A stretch of 64,000 nucleotides of DNA from Pseudomonadota bacterium (GCA_023393475.1 JAEWLC010000014.1:52182-116181), one strand, 5' to 3'. Positions 18,878 through 27,823 are shown, counted from the stretch's first letter. The notes: generated by a model from the sequence alone, not told the origin. Translations and numbers: made by a program.

Positions 18878-19272
18878 CTACAGGTGTTGCGCCCAGTACG
18901 CCTCAGACCCGATGCGATGTGATGCCCGTTACCCTGCGCATCTTTCGCCTTGATGATCGTCAGGCCAGAAGGTGAGTGCAGGCACGTCTCAGTGCCGCAA
19001 TGTCCGACGACCAGAACATCTATATTCTTGCAGCGGGCCGGCGCGAGCCCCTCGATCGGTGACCGCGGCTTCGCAGCCATCTCTCGTCCCGCAGTTGAGG
19101 TGCCAGTGAGGCAGAAGCGCAAGTCGGGAAAAGACAGCGTGGGACTGTTGAACGGCAGCGAGGCAGAGCGCAAGGGCTCCCCAATCTCCATCGGTTGTGA
19201 GCCGAAGTTAGAAAGTACCTCCAGCCGTTCGGACCTTTCCTCCGCATTGAATGCGCCGTCGCTTAGCATCAC
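18878..19272 (-). pseudogene. BRCT-domain protein remnant with frameshift
   Basis: The frame from 19272 encodes an acidic helix (SDGAFNAEERS) and then a BRCT-like core: FCLTGTS, IDVLVVGHCG, LHSPSGLTIIKAKDAQG. After GHHIASG the frame drifts, but one frame over the sequence reads SEAYWAQHL followed by TAG at 18880-18878, the expected BRCT end with its conserved Trp. One missing base in a short G run near 18905 explains this. The N-terminal part is also missing: an in-frame TAG lies just upstream of the start. It is a remnant of a longer BRCT protein of the kind seen in DNA-repair contexts. Confidence 0.7.
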
Positions 19273-19276
19273 CTGA

Positions 19277-19333
19277 ATCGCCTATCAGGCCAGCCACCAG
19301 AACGAGTGGACAAAGGTTGTCTTGAAACCCCAC
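19277..19333 (+). pseudogene. Tail fragment of zinc alcohol dehydrogenase
   Basis: Codons 19298-19333 translate to QNEWTKVVLKPH, identical over 12 residues to the C-terminus of the complete Zn-ADH at 25148-26332, although third-base positions differ (not a recent copy). No start codon or upstream ADH sequence remains; a stop at 19274 precedes it. It is the 3' end of a deleted ADH gene and abuts the BRCT remnant, marking a rearrangement scar. Confidence 0.6.
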
Positions 19334-19392
19334 CAAGCCCAAGCCGACGCTGCGGAAGCACGCCTTCGTCCCGGCGGGCAGTCCCCCGGGCC

Positions 19393-19419
19393 GGAACCAT
19401 CACCTCGCCGCCCAAGTTG
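19393..19419 (+). promoter_or_regulatory. EcfG-like promoter before PoxB-like gene
   Basis: GGAAC-N17-AGTTG, with the -10 element 29 bases before the ATG at 19448. It resembles the alphaproteobacterial general-stress sigma EcfG promoter (GGAAC, 16-17 bases, CGTT). Confidence 0.5.
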
Positions 19420-19447
19420 CTGCCCTGAGACAAGCAGGAGAAGCAGC

Positions 19448-21202
19448 ATGCGGACGGCGGCAGACGTGCTGATCGACACCTTGATTGCGTGGGACGTCGA
19501 AGTGATCTTCGGTCTGCCGGGCGACGGCATCAACGGGATCATCGAATCCCTGCGCACACGCCAGGATCAGATACGGTTCATCCAGGTCCGCCATGAGCAA
19601 TCCGCCGCCTTCATGGCCTGCGCCTATGCGAAGTGGACCGGCAAGCTGGGTGTCTGTCTCGCAACCTCGGGCCCAGGTGGCACCAATCTTCTCACGGGCC
19701 TCTACGACGCCAAACTGGACCAAGTACCCGTGCTGGCGATCACCGGCATGCAGTTCCACGACCTGATAGAGACCTTCACTCAGCAGGACGTCGATCTGAC
19801 GCGAGCCTTCAACGATGTCGCCGAGTTCAACGTGCAGGTGAGCGACGCCGCTCACATGGAGAACGCAGCGAGCCTCGCCTGTCGCACCGCGTTGAGTAGG
19901 CACGGAGTGGCACATATTTCCGTCGCCAACGACGTTCAGGAAGAGTCTGTGGGCGACGCCCAGCGATCCAAGCGCAACAAGCCGGGTCACGTATCGAACA
20001 TCTGGTTCGCCCCTGTGCTCACCCCGCCGGAGGGCGAGATCGAGAAAGCGGCCGATCTCCTGAACGGGGCCCGCCGCGTGGCGATGCTGATCGGTCGCGG
20101 GGCCTTGGGCGCCCGAGAAGAACTCGAGAAGACCGCCGCCCTGCTGAATGCGCCCATTGCCAAAGCACTGCTCGGGAAGGCGATCATCGCTGACGATCAC
20201 GCGCACACGACAGGCGGCATAGGCATTTTAGGCACGAAGGCCTCGCAAGAGATAATGGAGCAGTGCGACGCGCTGCTCATCGTCGGATCGAGTTTTCCGT
20301 ACGTGGAGTACTACCCGCAGCCGGGCAAGGCGAAGATCGTCCAGGTCGATTGGAACGCCGAGCGCATAGGGCTTCGGTGCCCGGTCGACGTCGGTCTGGT
20401 CGGACATGCCGGCGAAACCCTACGGCTGTTGAACACCCGTCTCGAGCAGAAGCAGGACAAGAGCTTCCTCGCGTCGGCGCAGCGATCCATGGAGGAATGG
20501 CGTGGGATGATGCGCTTGGCAGAAGCGGAGGCGAGTTATCCACTGAAGCCACAGATGATCGTCCGACGCTTCGGCGAGCGTATGGCTACAGATGCCATCC
20601 TTGCCACCGATTCCGGGCAGAATACCGAACTGGCCGCACGGCATATCGATCTCGGACCGAGCAACGCGTTCGCGGTCTCCGGATCGTTGGCCTCGATGTC
20701 CTGCGGCCTTACCTATGCGATCGGCGCCGGCATCGCTCATCCCGGACGCCAGATCTGCGCCGTAGTCGGCGATGGCGGATTGGCGATGCAACTGGGTGAG
20801 TTCTCGACGGCGGTGCGCTATGGCATCCCGCTCAAGCTTCTCGTCATCAAGAACAACATGCTCAACCAGATCGCCTGGGAGCAGATGATGTTCCTGGGGA
20901 ACCCGCAATTCGCCTGCGAGCTGCAGCCTATCGATTTCGCCAAAGCCGCCGAGGCCATGGGCGGCAAGGGCTTCTCTGTAGAGCGACCGGATGACATCGA
21001 CGCGGGGCTGGATGCGGCTTTCGCTGAGCCTGGTCCCGTCATTATCGAAGCCGTGGTCGACAAGTACGTGCCGATGCTTCCGCCCAAAGTGCCGGCCGAC
21101 TACCGCGAGAACTTCAAGAAAGCGCTGCCAGCCACTCCCGGTCGTGAGGAGATCGAAAAGAACGTGGCCCGTGAGCCGCTCGCCACGATGATGAAGGGCT
21201 GA
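19448..21202 (+). CDS. Thiamine-diphosphate enzyme, pyruvate oxidase-like
   Basis: 584 residues from the ATG at 19448 (AGCAGGAG upstream); the open frame upstream has no homologous start. A ThDP-dependent fold: N-terminal PYR domain with catalytic Glu ~50 (RHEQSAAFMACAYAKWTG), a central nucleotide-like domain, and a C-terminal PP domain with GDGG at 441-444 and N-N near 470 (VIKNNML) for Mg-diphosphate binding. Best resemblance is to PoxB-type pyruvate oxidase/dehydrogenase, which decarboxylates pyruvate to acetate at the membrane. However, the C-terminal membrane-binding helix of E. coli PoxB is not obvious. Acetolactate synthase-like activity is the alternative. Confidence 0.85.
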   Translation: MRTAADVLIDTLIAWDVEVIFGLPGDGINGIIESLRTRQDQIRFIQVRHEQSAAFMACAYAKWTGKLGVCLATSGPGGTNLLTGLYDAKLDQVPVLAITGMQFHDLIETFTQQDVDLTRAFNDVAEFNVQVSDAAHMENAASLACRTALSRHGVAHISVANDVQEESVGDAQRSKRNKPGHVSNIWFAPVLTPPEGEIEKAADLLNGARRVAMLIGRGALGAREELEKTAALLNAPIAKALLGKAIIADDHAHTTGGIGILGTKASQEIMEQCDALLIVGSSFPYVEYYPQPGKAKIVQVDWNAERIGLRCPVDVGLVGHAGETLRLLNTRLEQKQDKSFLASAQRSMEEWRGMMRLAEAEASYPLKPQMIVRRFGERMATDAILATDSGQNTELAARHIDLGPSNAFAVSGSLASMSCGLTYAIGAGIAHPGRQICAVVGDGGLAMQLGEFSTAVRYGIPLKLLVIKNNMLNQIAWEQMMFLGNPQFACELQPIDFAKAAEAMGGKGFSVERPDDIDAGLDAAFAEPGPVIIEAVVDKYVPMLPPKVPADYRENFKKALPATPGREEIEKNVAREPLATMMKG

Positions 21203-21232
21203 GAGTATTTCCCGTTTGTCGGAGCACGCCCG

Positions 21233-21756
21233 CTACCGTGGCTGGACCATCGCGTCCCTGATGAGTCGAAGGGCCTCAGCGGGCTGAGCATGGCCGAGAA
21301 CCCGCAGGTGTTTGCCGTCGCGCTCGCTGCTTGGACGAAAGAGTGCTCAAGGTCTTCCAGTTCGGCGGGCGGCAGGTCGGAGATCGTAGCTAGCGGCCGG
21401 TCCTCATGATCCAACTTGGGGACGGCGAGGAAGCGATCGTTCCTGATCGGCTGTTGGTCTGCCTCGCCTTGCTCGACCAAGACGGCTCCGATTATCCGGA
21501 CTTCTGCCACCGTTCCCAACGATGGCTGGAGCGTGGTGATGAGAAGGACGTCGAGCGGATCTCCATCTGCTCCCTGAGTCCCCGGAGTAAATCCGAAGGG
21601 GGAGGGATAGCAGAATCCCTGCGGAAGAGATTTGTGCATCATGAAAACGCCGGCCTCAAACTTGTACTTGAGACGCGATCCCGCAGGCGTTTCGATGACC
21701 ATATTGACGACTTCGTCGTCCTTGATCGTCGACAGACTGGATATCGGCGCGGGCAT
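21233..21756 (-). pseudogene. ppa: Inorganic pyrophosphatase with frameshift
   Basis: The frame from 21756 has family I pyrophosphatase signatures (VVNMVIETPAGSRLKYKFE, GFTPGT, and the catalytic GADGDPLDVLLI). After HSFVQ at about 21335 the frame drifts into low-complexity sequence. The alternative frame continues SSERDGKHLRVLGHAQPAE to a TAG at 21233, which is the natural C-terminus. One deleted A in the CAA(A)GCAGC context restores it. The enzyme hydrolyses PPi to phosphate. If the break is real, the C-terminal helix is lost; if it is a sequencing error, the gene is intact. Its start overlaps the DUF2188 stop (TGATG). Confidence 0.75.
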
Positions 21757-22001
21757 CAGGCCTCGTCCTCGACGGTTGTCTCCGGCCGGTCTTTCGCCAG
21801 CGGCAATCTCGACCAGGTCCCTGCCCTCTGCATCCTTATAAGCGATGAGCTCATTCTCGCCCGATAGTTCGTGGCGGGTAGCAGCTTCGTTAGCCGCTTT
21901 GCGGGCCTCCTCGTGGGTGTCGAACCGCTCGGAGAAGATGTCCCCTACCTTGTACGCCCAACCCCATCGTGCTCCACGACTTCATAGACAATGTCTACCA
22001 T
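21756..22001 (-). pseudogene. DUF2188 small protein with two frame breaks
   Basis: It starts MVDIVYEVVEHDG at 22001. A G missing from a G run then sends the frame to a stop. The next frame reads GWAYKVGDIFSERFDTHEEA and on to DLVEIAAGERP, and a second one-base shift yields ETTVEDEA and a TGA that overlaps the pyrophosphatase ATG. Corrected, it is an ~80-residue DUF2188 protein, a family common next to stress genes. Function unknown. Both breaks are single-base and beside short homopolymers or GGCC. Confidence 0.68.
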
Positions 22002-22022
22002 GACTTGCTCCTTTCAAAGCCA

Positions 22023-22048
22023 CAACGTCGGTTACGGACTGAGGCTCC
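22023..22048 (-). promoter_or_regulatory. EcfG-like promoter before DUF2188-ppa
   Basis: On the minus strand GGAGC-N16-CGTTG, one mismatch from the GGAAC/CGTT consensus, with the -10 element 22 bases before the ATG at 22001. Divergent from the SDR promoter. Confidence 0.4.
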
Positions 22049-22107
22049 CTCCGGCAGCTTGCTCCTTCAGCTATCGATCTACCGCCACCACGCAGCCGCC
22101 GGCGCTT

Positions 22108-22133
22108 GGAACTCGCCCGCACTCAGGGGATTG
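22108..22133 (+). promoter_or_regulatory. EcfG-like promoter before SDR operon
   Basis: GGAAC-N16-GATTG, with the -10 element about 26 bases before the ATG at 22159. Same architecture as the motifs at 27719, 31446 and 39530. Confidence 0.48.
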
Positions 22134-22158
22134 GAACAGGACCAATCAGGAGCAGATC

Positions 22159-23052
22159 ATGGCCGACCGTTTAGAGATGCAGGATCCCCGCGATCAGTAC
22201 CCCAAGCCCCCTTTCCCGGAACAGCCGCAACCGGCGCCTGGCATAGTCGGTCGGATGGATCCGCAGCCAGATCACGGCGAGACCAGTTACAAAGGTTCGG
22301 GCAAGCTTCAGGGTCGCAAGGCCCTGATCACGGGTGGCGACTCCGGCATAGGACGAGCGGCCGCAATTGCTTATGCGCGTGAGGGGGCCGATGTCGCCAT
22401 TGGATACCTTCCGAGCGAGGAAGCAGATGCGGAAGAAGTCATCGACCTGATCCGAGCTGAAGGCAGGAAAGCCCTTGGCTTGCCCGGCGACGTCAAGGAC
22501 GAGGATTGGTGTCGGTCTCTGGTCAAGCAGACGGTGGAAGGCCTCGACGGCCTCGACATACTGGTCGTCAACGCAGCGCGACAGCAGTATCGGGAGAACG
22601 TTTCCGAGGTCTCGACAGCCGACTTCGACGCCACGCTCAAGACCAATCTCTACGCACTGCACTGGATCTGTCAGGCAGCCCTGCCACATCTTCCGCCAGG
22701 GGCCGCCATCATCACCACGGCGTCGATCGTGGCATACGAGCCATCACCGCTACTGCTCGACTATGCAACTACCAAGGCCGGAATCGTCGCCTACACCAAG
22801 GCCCTGGCCAAGCAGACGATCAAGAAAGGCATCCGCGCCAATATCGTCGCGCCGGGCCCGATATGGACCGTGCTGCAACCCAGTGGTGGCCAGCCCGACG
22901 AGAAGGTGCGGAAATTCGGCGAGAACAGCGACTTCGAGCGTCCGGGACAACCGGTCGAGCTGGCACCGATCTATGTGCTGCTTGCAAGCCAGGAGGGCAG
23001 CTTCCTCAATGGCGAGGTCTACGGCGTCACAGGCGGCAAAGGCGTGGCGTGA
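22159..23052 (+). CDS. SDR-family oxidoreductase (YghA-like)
   Basis: 297 residues; ATG at 22159 with AGGAGCAG upstream. A Pro/Gln-rich N-terminal ~48 residues precedes the fold, as in the YghA-type long-N-terminus SDRs. Cofactor motif TGGDSGIGRA at about 57-66, NAA at the expected place (VNAARQQ), catalytic Tyr202 and Lys206 in DYATTKAG. NAD(P)-dependent oxidation or reduction of an unknown carbonyl. Followed 8 bases later by the exonuclease gene, so likely an operon under the upstream EcfG-like motif. Confidence 0.9.
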   Translation: MADRLEMQDPRDQYPKPPFPEQPQPAPGIVGRMDPQPDHGETSYKGSGKLQGRKALITGGDSGIGRAAAIAYAREGADVAIGYLPSEEADAEEVIDLIRAEGRKALGLPGDVKDEDWCRSLVKQTVEGLDGLDILVVNAARQQYRENVSEVSTADFDATLKTNLYALHWICQAALPHLPPGAAIITTASIVAYEPSPLLLDYATTKAGIVAYTKALAKQTIKKGIRANIVAPGPIWTVLQPSGGQPDEKVRKFGENSDFERPGQPVELAPIYVLLASQEGSFLNGEVYGVTGGKGVA

Positions 23053-23060
23053 TACTCATC

Positions 23061-23843
23061 ATGGTGAAGATCGCTACATTCAACGTGAACGGCGTGAATG
23101 GACGGCTCCCAGTCCTGCTGAGTTGGCTCGATGAAAGGAGGTACGATGTCGTCTGCCTGCAGGAGCTCAAAACGTCTGACGAGAAGTATCCCGCCGCCGC
23201 AATTCGTGATGTCGGCTACCACTCCATCTGGCACGGACAGAAGAGCTACAACGGAGTCGCCATCCTCGCACGTCGGCACCAGCCAATCGAGGTGAGACGC
23301 GGCCTTCCGGGCGACCCCGACGATACTCACAGCCGCTATCTGGAAGCCAAGGTTGGCGACCTGACGATCGGATGCGTATACCTCCCCAATGGAAATCCCG
23401 CCCTCGGCCCGAAGTTCGACTACAAGCTCCGGTGGTTCGATCGCCTGTCGGCCCATGCGCATTCGCTAATCAATGCCGGCGAACCTGCGGTTCTATGCGG
23501 GGATTTCAACGTCGTTCCAACGGATATCGACGCGGCCGTTCCACAGAGGTGGCGATGGGACGCCGTGATGTTTCCCGAAAGCCGTGTCGCCTACGCGAGT
23601 TTGCTAGCACAAGGGTGGGAGGACGCGATCAGGACGATCCACCCGCTGCAGCGCATCTACACCTATTGGAACTTCGCATACGCCCGAGGCTACGATCCGA
23701 CCTCGGGTCTGCGTATGGATCACCTCCTGACCAGCCCGGTGCTGGAGGGTCGCTTGCGCGACGCGGGCGTGGACAAAGACGTCAGGGGATGGGTGAAGCC
23801 GAGTGACCATGCCCCCGCCTGGATCGACCTCGCCGACAGTTGA
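23061..23843 (+). CDS. xth: Exodeoxyribonuclease III
   Basis: 260 residues from the ATG at 23061. Endonuclease/exonuclease/phosphatase fold: FNVNGVNGRL at the N-terminus, LQELKT with the metal-binding Glu, YLPNGNP, the catalytic CGDFNVVPTDID, and SDHAPAW with the terminal Asp-His pair. It acts at abasic sites and 3' blocks in base-excision repair. It is 8 bases downstream of the SDR and upstream of YihY, and the oxidative-stress neighbourhood fits. Confidence 0.92.
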   Translation: MVKIATFNVNGVNGRLPVLLSWLDERRYDVVCLQELKTSDEKYPAAAIRDVGYHSIWHGQKSYNGVAILARRHQPIEVRRGLPGDPDDTHSRYLEAKVGDLTIGCVYLPNGNPALGPKFDYKLRWFDRLSAHAHSLINAGEPAVLCGDFNVVPTDIDAAVPQRWRWDAVMFPESRVAYASLLAQGWEDAIRTIHPLQRIYTYWNFAYARGYDPTSGLRMDHLLTSPVLEGRLRDAGVDKDVRGWVKPSDHAPAWIDLADS

Positions 23844-23964
23844 AGCTGCCGCGCCGAGTGCTGATCGACGCGTCGATCTCGCAAAGCGGAACAAGGCGGG
23901 CAATGGACTGCCGTCCGCAACGAACGTTCTCCGGGCAAGTTGTGCTCCGATCCGGGAGGAGCTT

Positions 23965-25128
23965 GTGAGTACTGACTTGCGCGAGAACGAACCAGGCCAT
24001 GGCCGGCACGCCCACGCTCCGACAGAAATGCCCGCGAAAGCATGGAAGGACATTCTATGGCGCACATGGGGCGAGATTTCCGAGGATAGGATCACCCTTG
24101 TCGCCGCTGGCGCGACATATTTTCTACTGCTCGCGCTTTTTCCGACGATCGTCGCCTTTGTCTCGGTCTACGGCTTGTTCGCGGATCCTTCCACGGTCAG
24201 TCGGCATGTCGCGCTGCTCTCGGGAATTGTGCCTGCGGGCGGCATGGCGCTCATCGATGAACAATTGACCCGGCTCACCCAACAGGGCCCTGCTACCTTG
24301 GGCTGGGGACTGGCGATCTCGCTAGGCTTGGCGCTTTGGAGCTCGAGTTCAGGCGTCAAGACGTTGTTCGAGGCGATGAACATTGCCTACGACGAGCGGG
24401 AGAAGCGATCGTTCTTACACCTGAACGCCCTGGCCCTGCTTTTCACGGTGGGCGTGCTGATCGCGGCAATCGTGATGATTGGCGTCGTGGTCGTGCTGCC
24501 CGCAGTGCTTGAGGCGATTGGGCTTTCTCGAGGGTTCGAGTGGTTGGTGCAAGCACTTGGTTATGGGCTGCTGCTCGTCATGCTCCTGGTCGGGATCGCC
24601 GTGCTCTACAGGCTCGGACCAAGCCGGCAACAAGCAAAGTGGCGATGGTTGACTCCCGGAGCCGTGCTGGCGGTGATGGTCATCATCGCCGCCTCTCTAC
24701 TCTTTTCTTGGTACAGCGCGAACTTCGCCAACTACGAAAAGACCTATGGCTCGCTCGGGGCGCTCATCGGCTTTCTGACTTGGATATGGATTTCCGTGAC
24801 GGTGATCTTGATGGGGGCCGAGCTCAACGCGGAAATCGAACATCAGACTGCCGAGGATTCAACCATCGGAGCCGAAAGCCCGATGGGCAGCAGAGAGGCG
24901 ACGATGGCGGACACCATGGGCAAGTCGACGCACGAGGGCGGCGATACATCGGACACGGAGCAAAGTCCGGATTGGCGGGCCGGTTACGCTGCCGCTATGG
25001 CCCGAAACAAGGGTCGTCGGCACCATGGCGGCCACCTCCGTGCGGGGGGCCTAATGCTTGCATTACCCGTAGCGACCATACTTGCCCTGCTGCCGCGACG
25101 AGGGGACAGGTCTCGGCCTCCCCGCTGA
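23965..25128 (+). CDS. YihY/virulence factor BrkB family membrane protein
   Basis: 387 residues from a GTG at 23965 with GGAGG six bases upstream; the open frame continues upstream into the exonuclease gene but lacks homology. The core has six membrane helices with the family signatures AAGATYFLLLALFP, ALWSSSSGVKTLFEAMNIAYDE and LIGFLTWIWISVTVILMGAELNAEIE. The C-terminus adds ~90 polar residues and a last hydrophobic segment (AGGLMLALPVATILALL), longer than usual. Transport function uncertain in the family; once misassigned as RNase BN. Confidence 0.9.
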   Translation: MSTDLRENEPGHGRHAHAPTEMPAKAWKDILWRTWGEISEDRITLVAAGATYFLLLALFPTIVAFVSVYGLFADPSTVSRHVALLSGIVPAGGMALIDEQLTRLTQQGPATLGWGLAISLGLALWSSSSGVKTLFEAMNIAYDEREKRSFLHLNALALLFTVGVLIAAIVMIGVVVVLPAVLEAIGLSRGFEWLVQALGYGLLLVMLLVGIAVLYRLGPSRQQAKWRWLTPGAVLAVMVIIAASLLFSWYSANFANYEKTYGSLGALIGFLTWIWISVTVILMGAELNAEIEHQTAEDSTIGAESPMGSREATMADTMGKSTHEGGDTSDTEQSPDWRAGYAAAMARNKGRRHHGGHLRAGGLMLALPVATILALLPRRGDRSRPPR

Positions 25129-25147
25129 ACAGGCTCGAAGCGATCGT

Positions 25148-26332
25148 TCAGGTCACCAGGTCATGAGGCTTCAGAACGACCTTGGTCCACTCGTTCTGCT
25201 TGTTCTTGAAATTCTTGTATCCTTCCGGCGCTTCTGCGAGCGGCAGCACGTGGCTGATGAGGAAGGTCGTGTCGATCTCCCCCTCCTGGATGCGCCGGAG
25301 CAAGTCATCCTTGTACTTCTGCACATGGGTCTGGCCTGACCGGATCTCGAGCCCTTTTTCCATCATGGCGCCGAGCGGCCACTTGTCGAGCATCCCTCCA
25401 TAGACACCCGGAATGGAAACGCGGCCGCCCTTTCGCACAGCTAAAATGGCCTGGCGCAAGGCGTGCCCACGATCGGCACCAACACCGATCTTCTGCTTCA
25501 CTGCATCCATGACATTGTCGATGACGAAGCCATGCGCTTCCATGCCCACCGCATCGATCACTGCATCGGGGCCGATGCCGGCCGTCATCTCCATCAGCGC
25601 TTCGCGGACGTGAGTCTGCTCGAAGTTGATCGTCTTGGCACCGAACTTCGCCGCGAGCTCCAACCGGTGGGGGTGATGGTCGATAGCGATCACCTGCGCC
25701 GCGCCCATTATGACAGCGCTCTGCACCGCGAACAGCCCGACCGGGCCGCAACCCCAAACGGCCACGGTATCGCCGGGCCGGATGCCGGCGTTCTCGGCAG
25801 CCATCCAGCCCGTGGGCAGAATGTCCGACAGGAAAAGCACCTTCTCATCCTCGAGGCCGTCAGGGATGACAATGGGGCCAACATCGGAGAACGGCACACG
25901 AGCATATTCCGCCTGGCCGCCAGGATAGCCGCCGGTCAAGTGCGAATAGCCGAAGGCCGCGCCCATGGCATGACGATATAGCTTCTCCGAAGCGTCTTGG
26001 TTCTCGACGGGATTGCCATTGTCGCATGCGGAGAACTGGCCCTGGGTACAGAAGAAGCATGAACCACAGGAGATCGTGAACGGAACGACGACGCGCTGCC
26101 CCTTCCGGAGCGTGCTGCCGGGACCGGTATCGACGACCTCCCCCATGAATTCGTGCCCCAGGATGTCCCCGGCTTTCATGCCTGGAATGACACCGTCGTA
26201 GAGATGCAGATCCGAACCGCAGATCGCGGTCGATGTCACCTCGATGATGGCATCGCGCGGGTTGATGATCTCGGGGTCCGGCATCGTTTCGACGCTGACC
26301 TTCGTAATTCCCTGCCAAGTCAGCGCTTTCAT
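25148..26332 (-). CDS. Zinc-dependent alcohol dehydrogenase
   Basis: 394 residues. MDR fold with catalytic-zinc Cys in TAICGSDLHLYDG and GHEFMGEV, a structural-zinc loop with four Cys (CGSCFFCTQGQFSAC), and a nucleotide-binding VWGCGPVGLFAVQSA. The long insertion and IDHHPHRLELA strand place it near glutathione-independent formaldehyde dehydrogenase/dismutase-like enzymes. Substrate unproven. Its start overlaps the SRPBCC stop (ATGA); it is third in an operon with an SDR and an SRPBCC protein. Confidence 0.92.
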   Translation of the reverse strand: MKALTWQGITKVSVETMPDPEIINPRDAIIEVTSTAICGSDLHLYDGVIPGMKAGDILGHEFMGEVVDTGPGSTLRKGQRVVVPFTISCGSCFFCTQGQFSACDNGNPVENQDASEKLYRHAMGAAFGYSHLTGGYPGGQAEYARVPFSDVGPIVIPDGLEDEKVLFLSDILPTGWMAAENAGIRPGDTVAVWGCGPVGLFAVQSAVIMGAAQVIAIDHHPHRLELAAKFGAKTINFEQTHVREALMEMTAGIGPDAVIDAVGMEAHGFVIDNVMDAVKQKIGVGADRGHALRQAILAVRKGGRVSIPGVYGGMLDKWPLGAMMEKGLEIRSGQTHVQKYKDDLLRRIQEGEIDTTFLISHVLPLAEAPEGYKNFKNKQNEWTKVVLKPHDLVT

Positions 26333-26874
26333 GCTGAGGCCTCTTCTTCGTCTCGGTGGTTCGGTGAGAAAGCGATCTCGCCAGTCTCCATCAGCATCTT
26401 GAAGCGCTTGAGATCATGCCGAGCTTGTATATTGGGTTCAGTCGCGAATAGCTTGGCGACCAGGCGTCCAAGGTCGCCACCTGGCGGTTCGTAGCTGATA
26501 TTCGCGGTCACGATGGTGCCGCGGCCGACGGGCGCATCCTCGAATATCACCTCGCCGGTGGTCTTGATCTGTGAGTTCTCTGTGGATCGCCACCCGATCG
26601 CGCGGCCCTCGACGACGTCCACTGGCTCCGTTTCGAGTTCCACGACCTGTCCGGCTGGGGCCTTGATCTTCCATATCATGACCCCGGCATCTCCAGATGG
26701 ACGGATGCTTTCGACCGCCACCATGAACTTCGGCAAATTCTGGAAGTCCTGCCAGAATGCGAAGAGCTCTTCGCGCGGCCGGTTGACCAGTACGCTCTTG
26801 CCTACGACCGCGTATTCGCCATCCTTGTCGTCTCGGCTCGCACGTTTTGGAGCGTCATCTGCTTCCTCGGACAT
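26329..26874 (-). CDS. SRPBCC-family (polyketide cyclase-like) protein
   Basis: 181 residues. After an acidic, Lys-rich N-terminus (~25 residues), the START-like fold shows SVLVNRPREELFAFWQDFQNLPKFMVAVESI, typical of the COG5637-type SRPBCC proteins, and ends with a helix ARHDLKRFKMLMETGEI. These bind hydrophobic ligands; some are integral to stress clusters. Lies between an SDR and an ADH, overlapping the ADH start by four bases. Confidence 0.88.
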   Translation of the reverse strand: MSEEADDAPKRASRDDKDGEYAVVGKSVLVNRPREELFAFWQDFQNLPKFMVAVESIRPSGDAGVMIWKIKAPAGQVVELETEPVDVVEGRAIGWRSTENSQIKTTGEVIFEDAPVGRGTIVTANISYEPPGGDLGRLVAKLFATEPNIQARHDLKRFKMLMETGEIAFSPNHRDEEEASA

Positions 26875-26883
26875 GGTGCTTCC

Positions 26884-27687
26884 TCAGTGCTTGCTGCCGG
26901 AACCCGGCTTGGCCATGCCCTCGTGCATCTTGGCGAGCTGGTCGTCGTTGAGGACGCGAGTCATCATTGCCTGCATCTTGTTGGCAAAGCCCGAGACCTC
27001 GTGTCCGTCGCCGCGCAGCATGGCCTCGTAGCCGGCCTTGGCGACCATGGCCGGATCATCCTTCTTGCCCTGCCCGACCTTCGTATCCATTAGGTCGGCG
27101 GTCTCGAAGAAGTCGGTATCGGTCGGGCCGGGCATCAATACCGTCACCGAGATACCATCGTCCTTCACCTCATGCCGCAGCGCATAGGCGAAGCTGTCGA
27201 TGAACGCCTTGGTGGCGTTGTAGACGGCCTGGTATGTCCCGGGCATGAGGCCAGCAATGGAGCCGGTGATCAGTACCCTGCCCCAGCCCTGCTGCCGCAT
27301 GTCGTTGACGACCTTGTGCAGCAGATAGACCGTCCCGGTCACATTGGTGTCGATCACGCGCTCGATGTCGGCGAAATCCTGGTCGAGGAACCCATTGCCC
27401 AGTCCCCGGCCGGCATTCGCGAAGAGAGCGTCTACCGGGCGACCGATCTCACGAACTTTGGCATATAGCTGGTCGATGCCTTCCTTGGTCGCGAGGTCCG
27501 CCTGCAGCGCTTCGACCATCCGATCCCCTGACCGCAGCGACGCTGCCACATCGTTGATCTCGCTCCCGTCTGCGACGATCAGTAGATCGGCTCCGCGCTC
27601 TGCCGCCAGCTTTGCGAGCTCAAGCCCTATGCCCGACGATGCGCCCGTCACGAGGGCGAATGAGATCGAATTGTCTTGTTCGGGCAT
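26884..27687 (-). CDS. SDR-family oxidoreductase
   Basis: 267 residues. Cofactor loop VTGASSGIGLELA at about 14-26, NAGRG, and the active-site Y-x-x-x-K in VYNATKAFIDSFAYAL. It resembles the DltE/YqjQ-like group of classical SDRs. First gene of the minus operon SDR-SRPBCC-ADH, preceded by an EcfG-like motif. Substrate unknown. Confidence 0.9.
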   Translation of the reverse strand: MPEQDNSISFALVTGASSGIGLELAKLAAERGADLLIVADGSEINDVAASLRSGDRMVEALQADLATKEGIDQLYAKVREIGRPVDALFANAGRGLGNGFLDQDFADIERVIDTNVTGTVYLLHKVVNDMRQQGWGRVLITGSIAGLMPGTYQAVYNATKAFIDSFAYALRHEVKDDGISVTVLMPGPTDTDFFETADLMDTKVGQGKKDDPAMVAKAGYEAMLRGDGHEVSGFANKMQAMMTRVLNDDQLAKMHEGMAKPGSGSKH

Positions 27688-27718
27688 GGCGCTCTCCGGG
27701 TCGTGAGGGGTTCAGTCC

Positions 27719-27744
27719 CAATCCCGCTGGAGGGCATTCGTTCC
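27719..27744 (-). promoter_or_regulatory. EcfG-like promoter before SDR-SRPBCC-ADH operon
   Basis: On the minus strand GGAAC-N16-GATTG; the -10 element is about 31 bases before the ATG at 27687. Confidence 0.48.
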
Positions 27745-27763
27745 TCGTGAGCGTCGCCACTCT

Positions 27764-27790
27764 TGAACCAACTCTGCGAGAAGGACGTTG
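27764..27790 (+). promoter_or_regulatory. EcfG-like promoter before DUF72 gene
   Basis: TGAAC-N17-CGTTG, one mismatch in the -35 element and a perfect -10 (CGTT), 34 bases before the ATG at 27824. Back to back with the divergent SDR promoter. Confidence 0.42.
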
Positions 27791-27823
27791 GCCGATGCTC
27801 CCACAGACTGAGGCACACAACCG

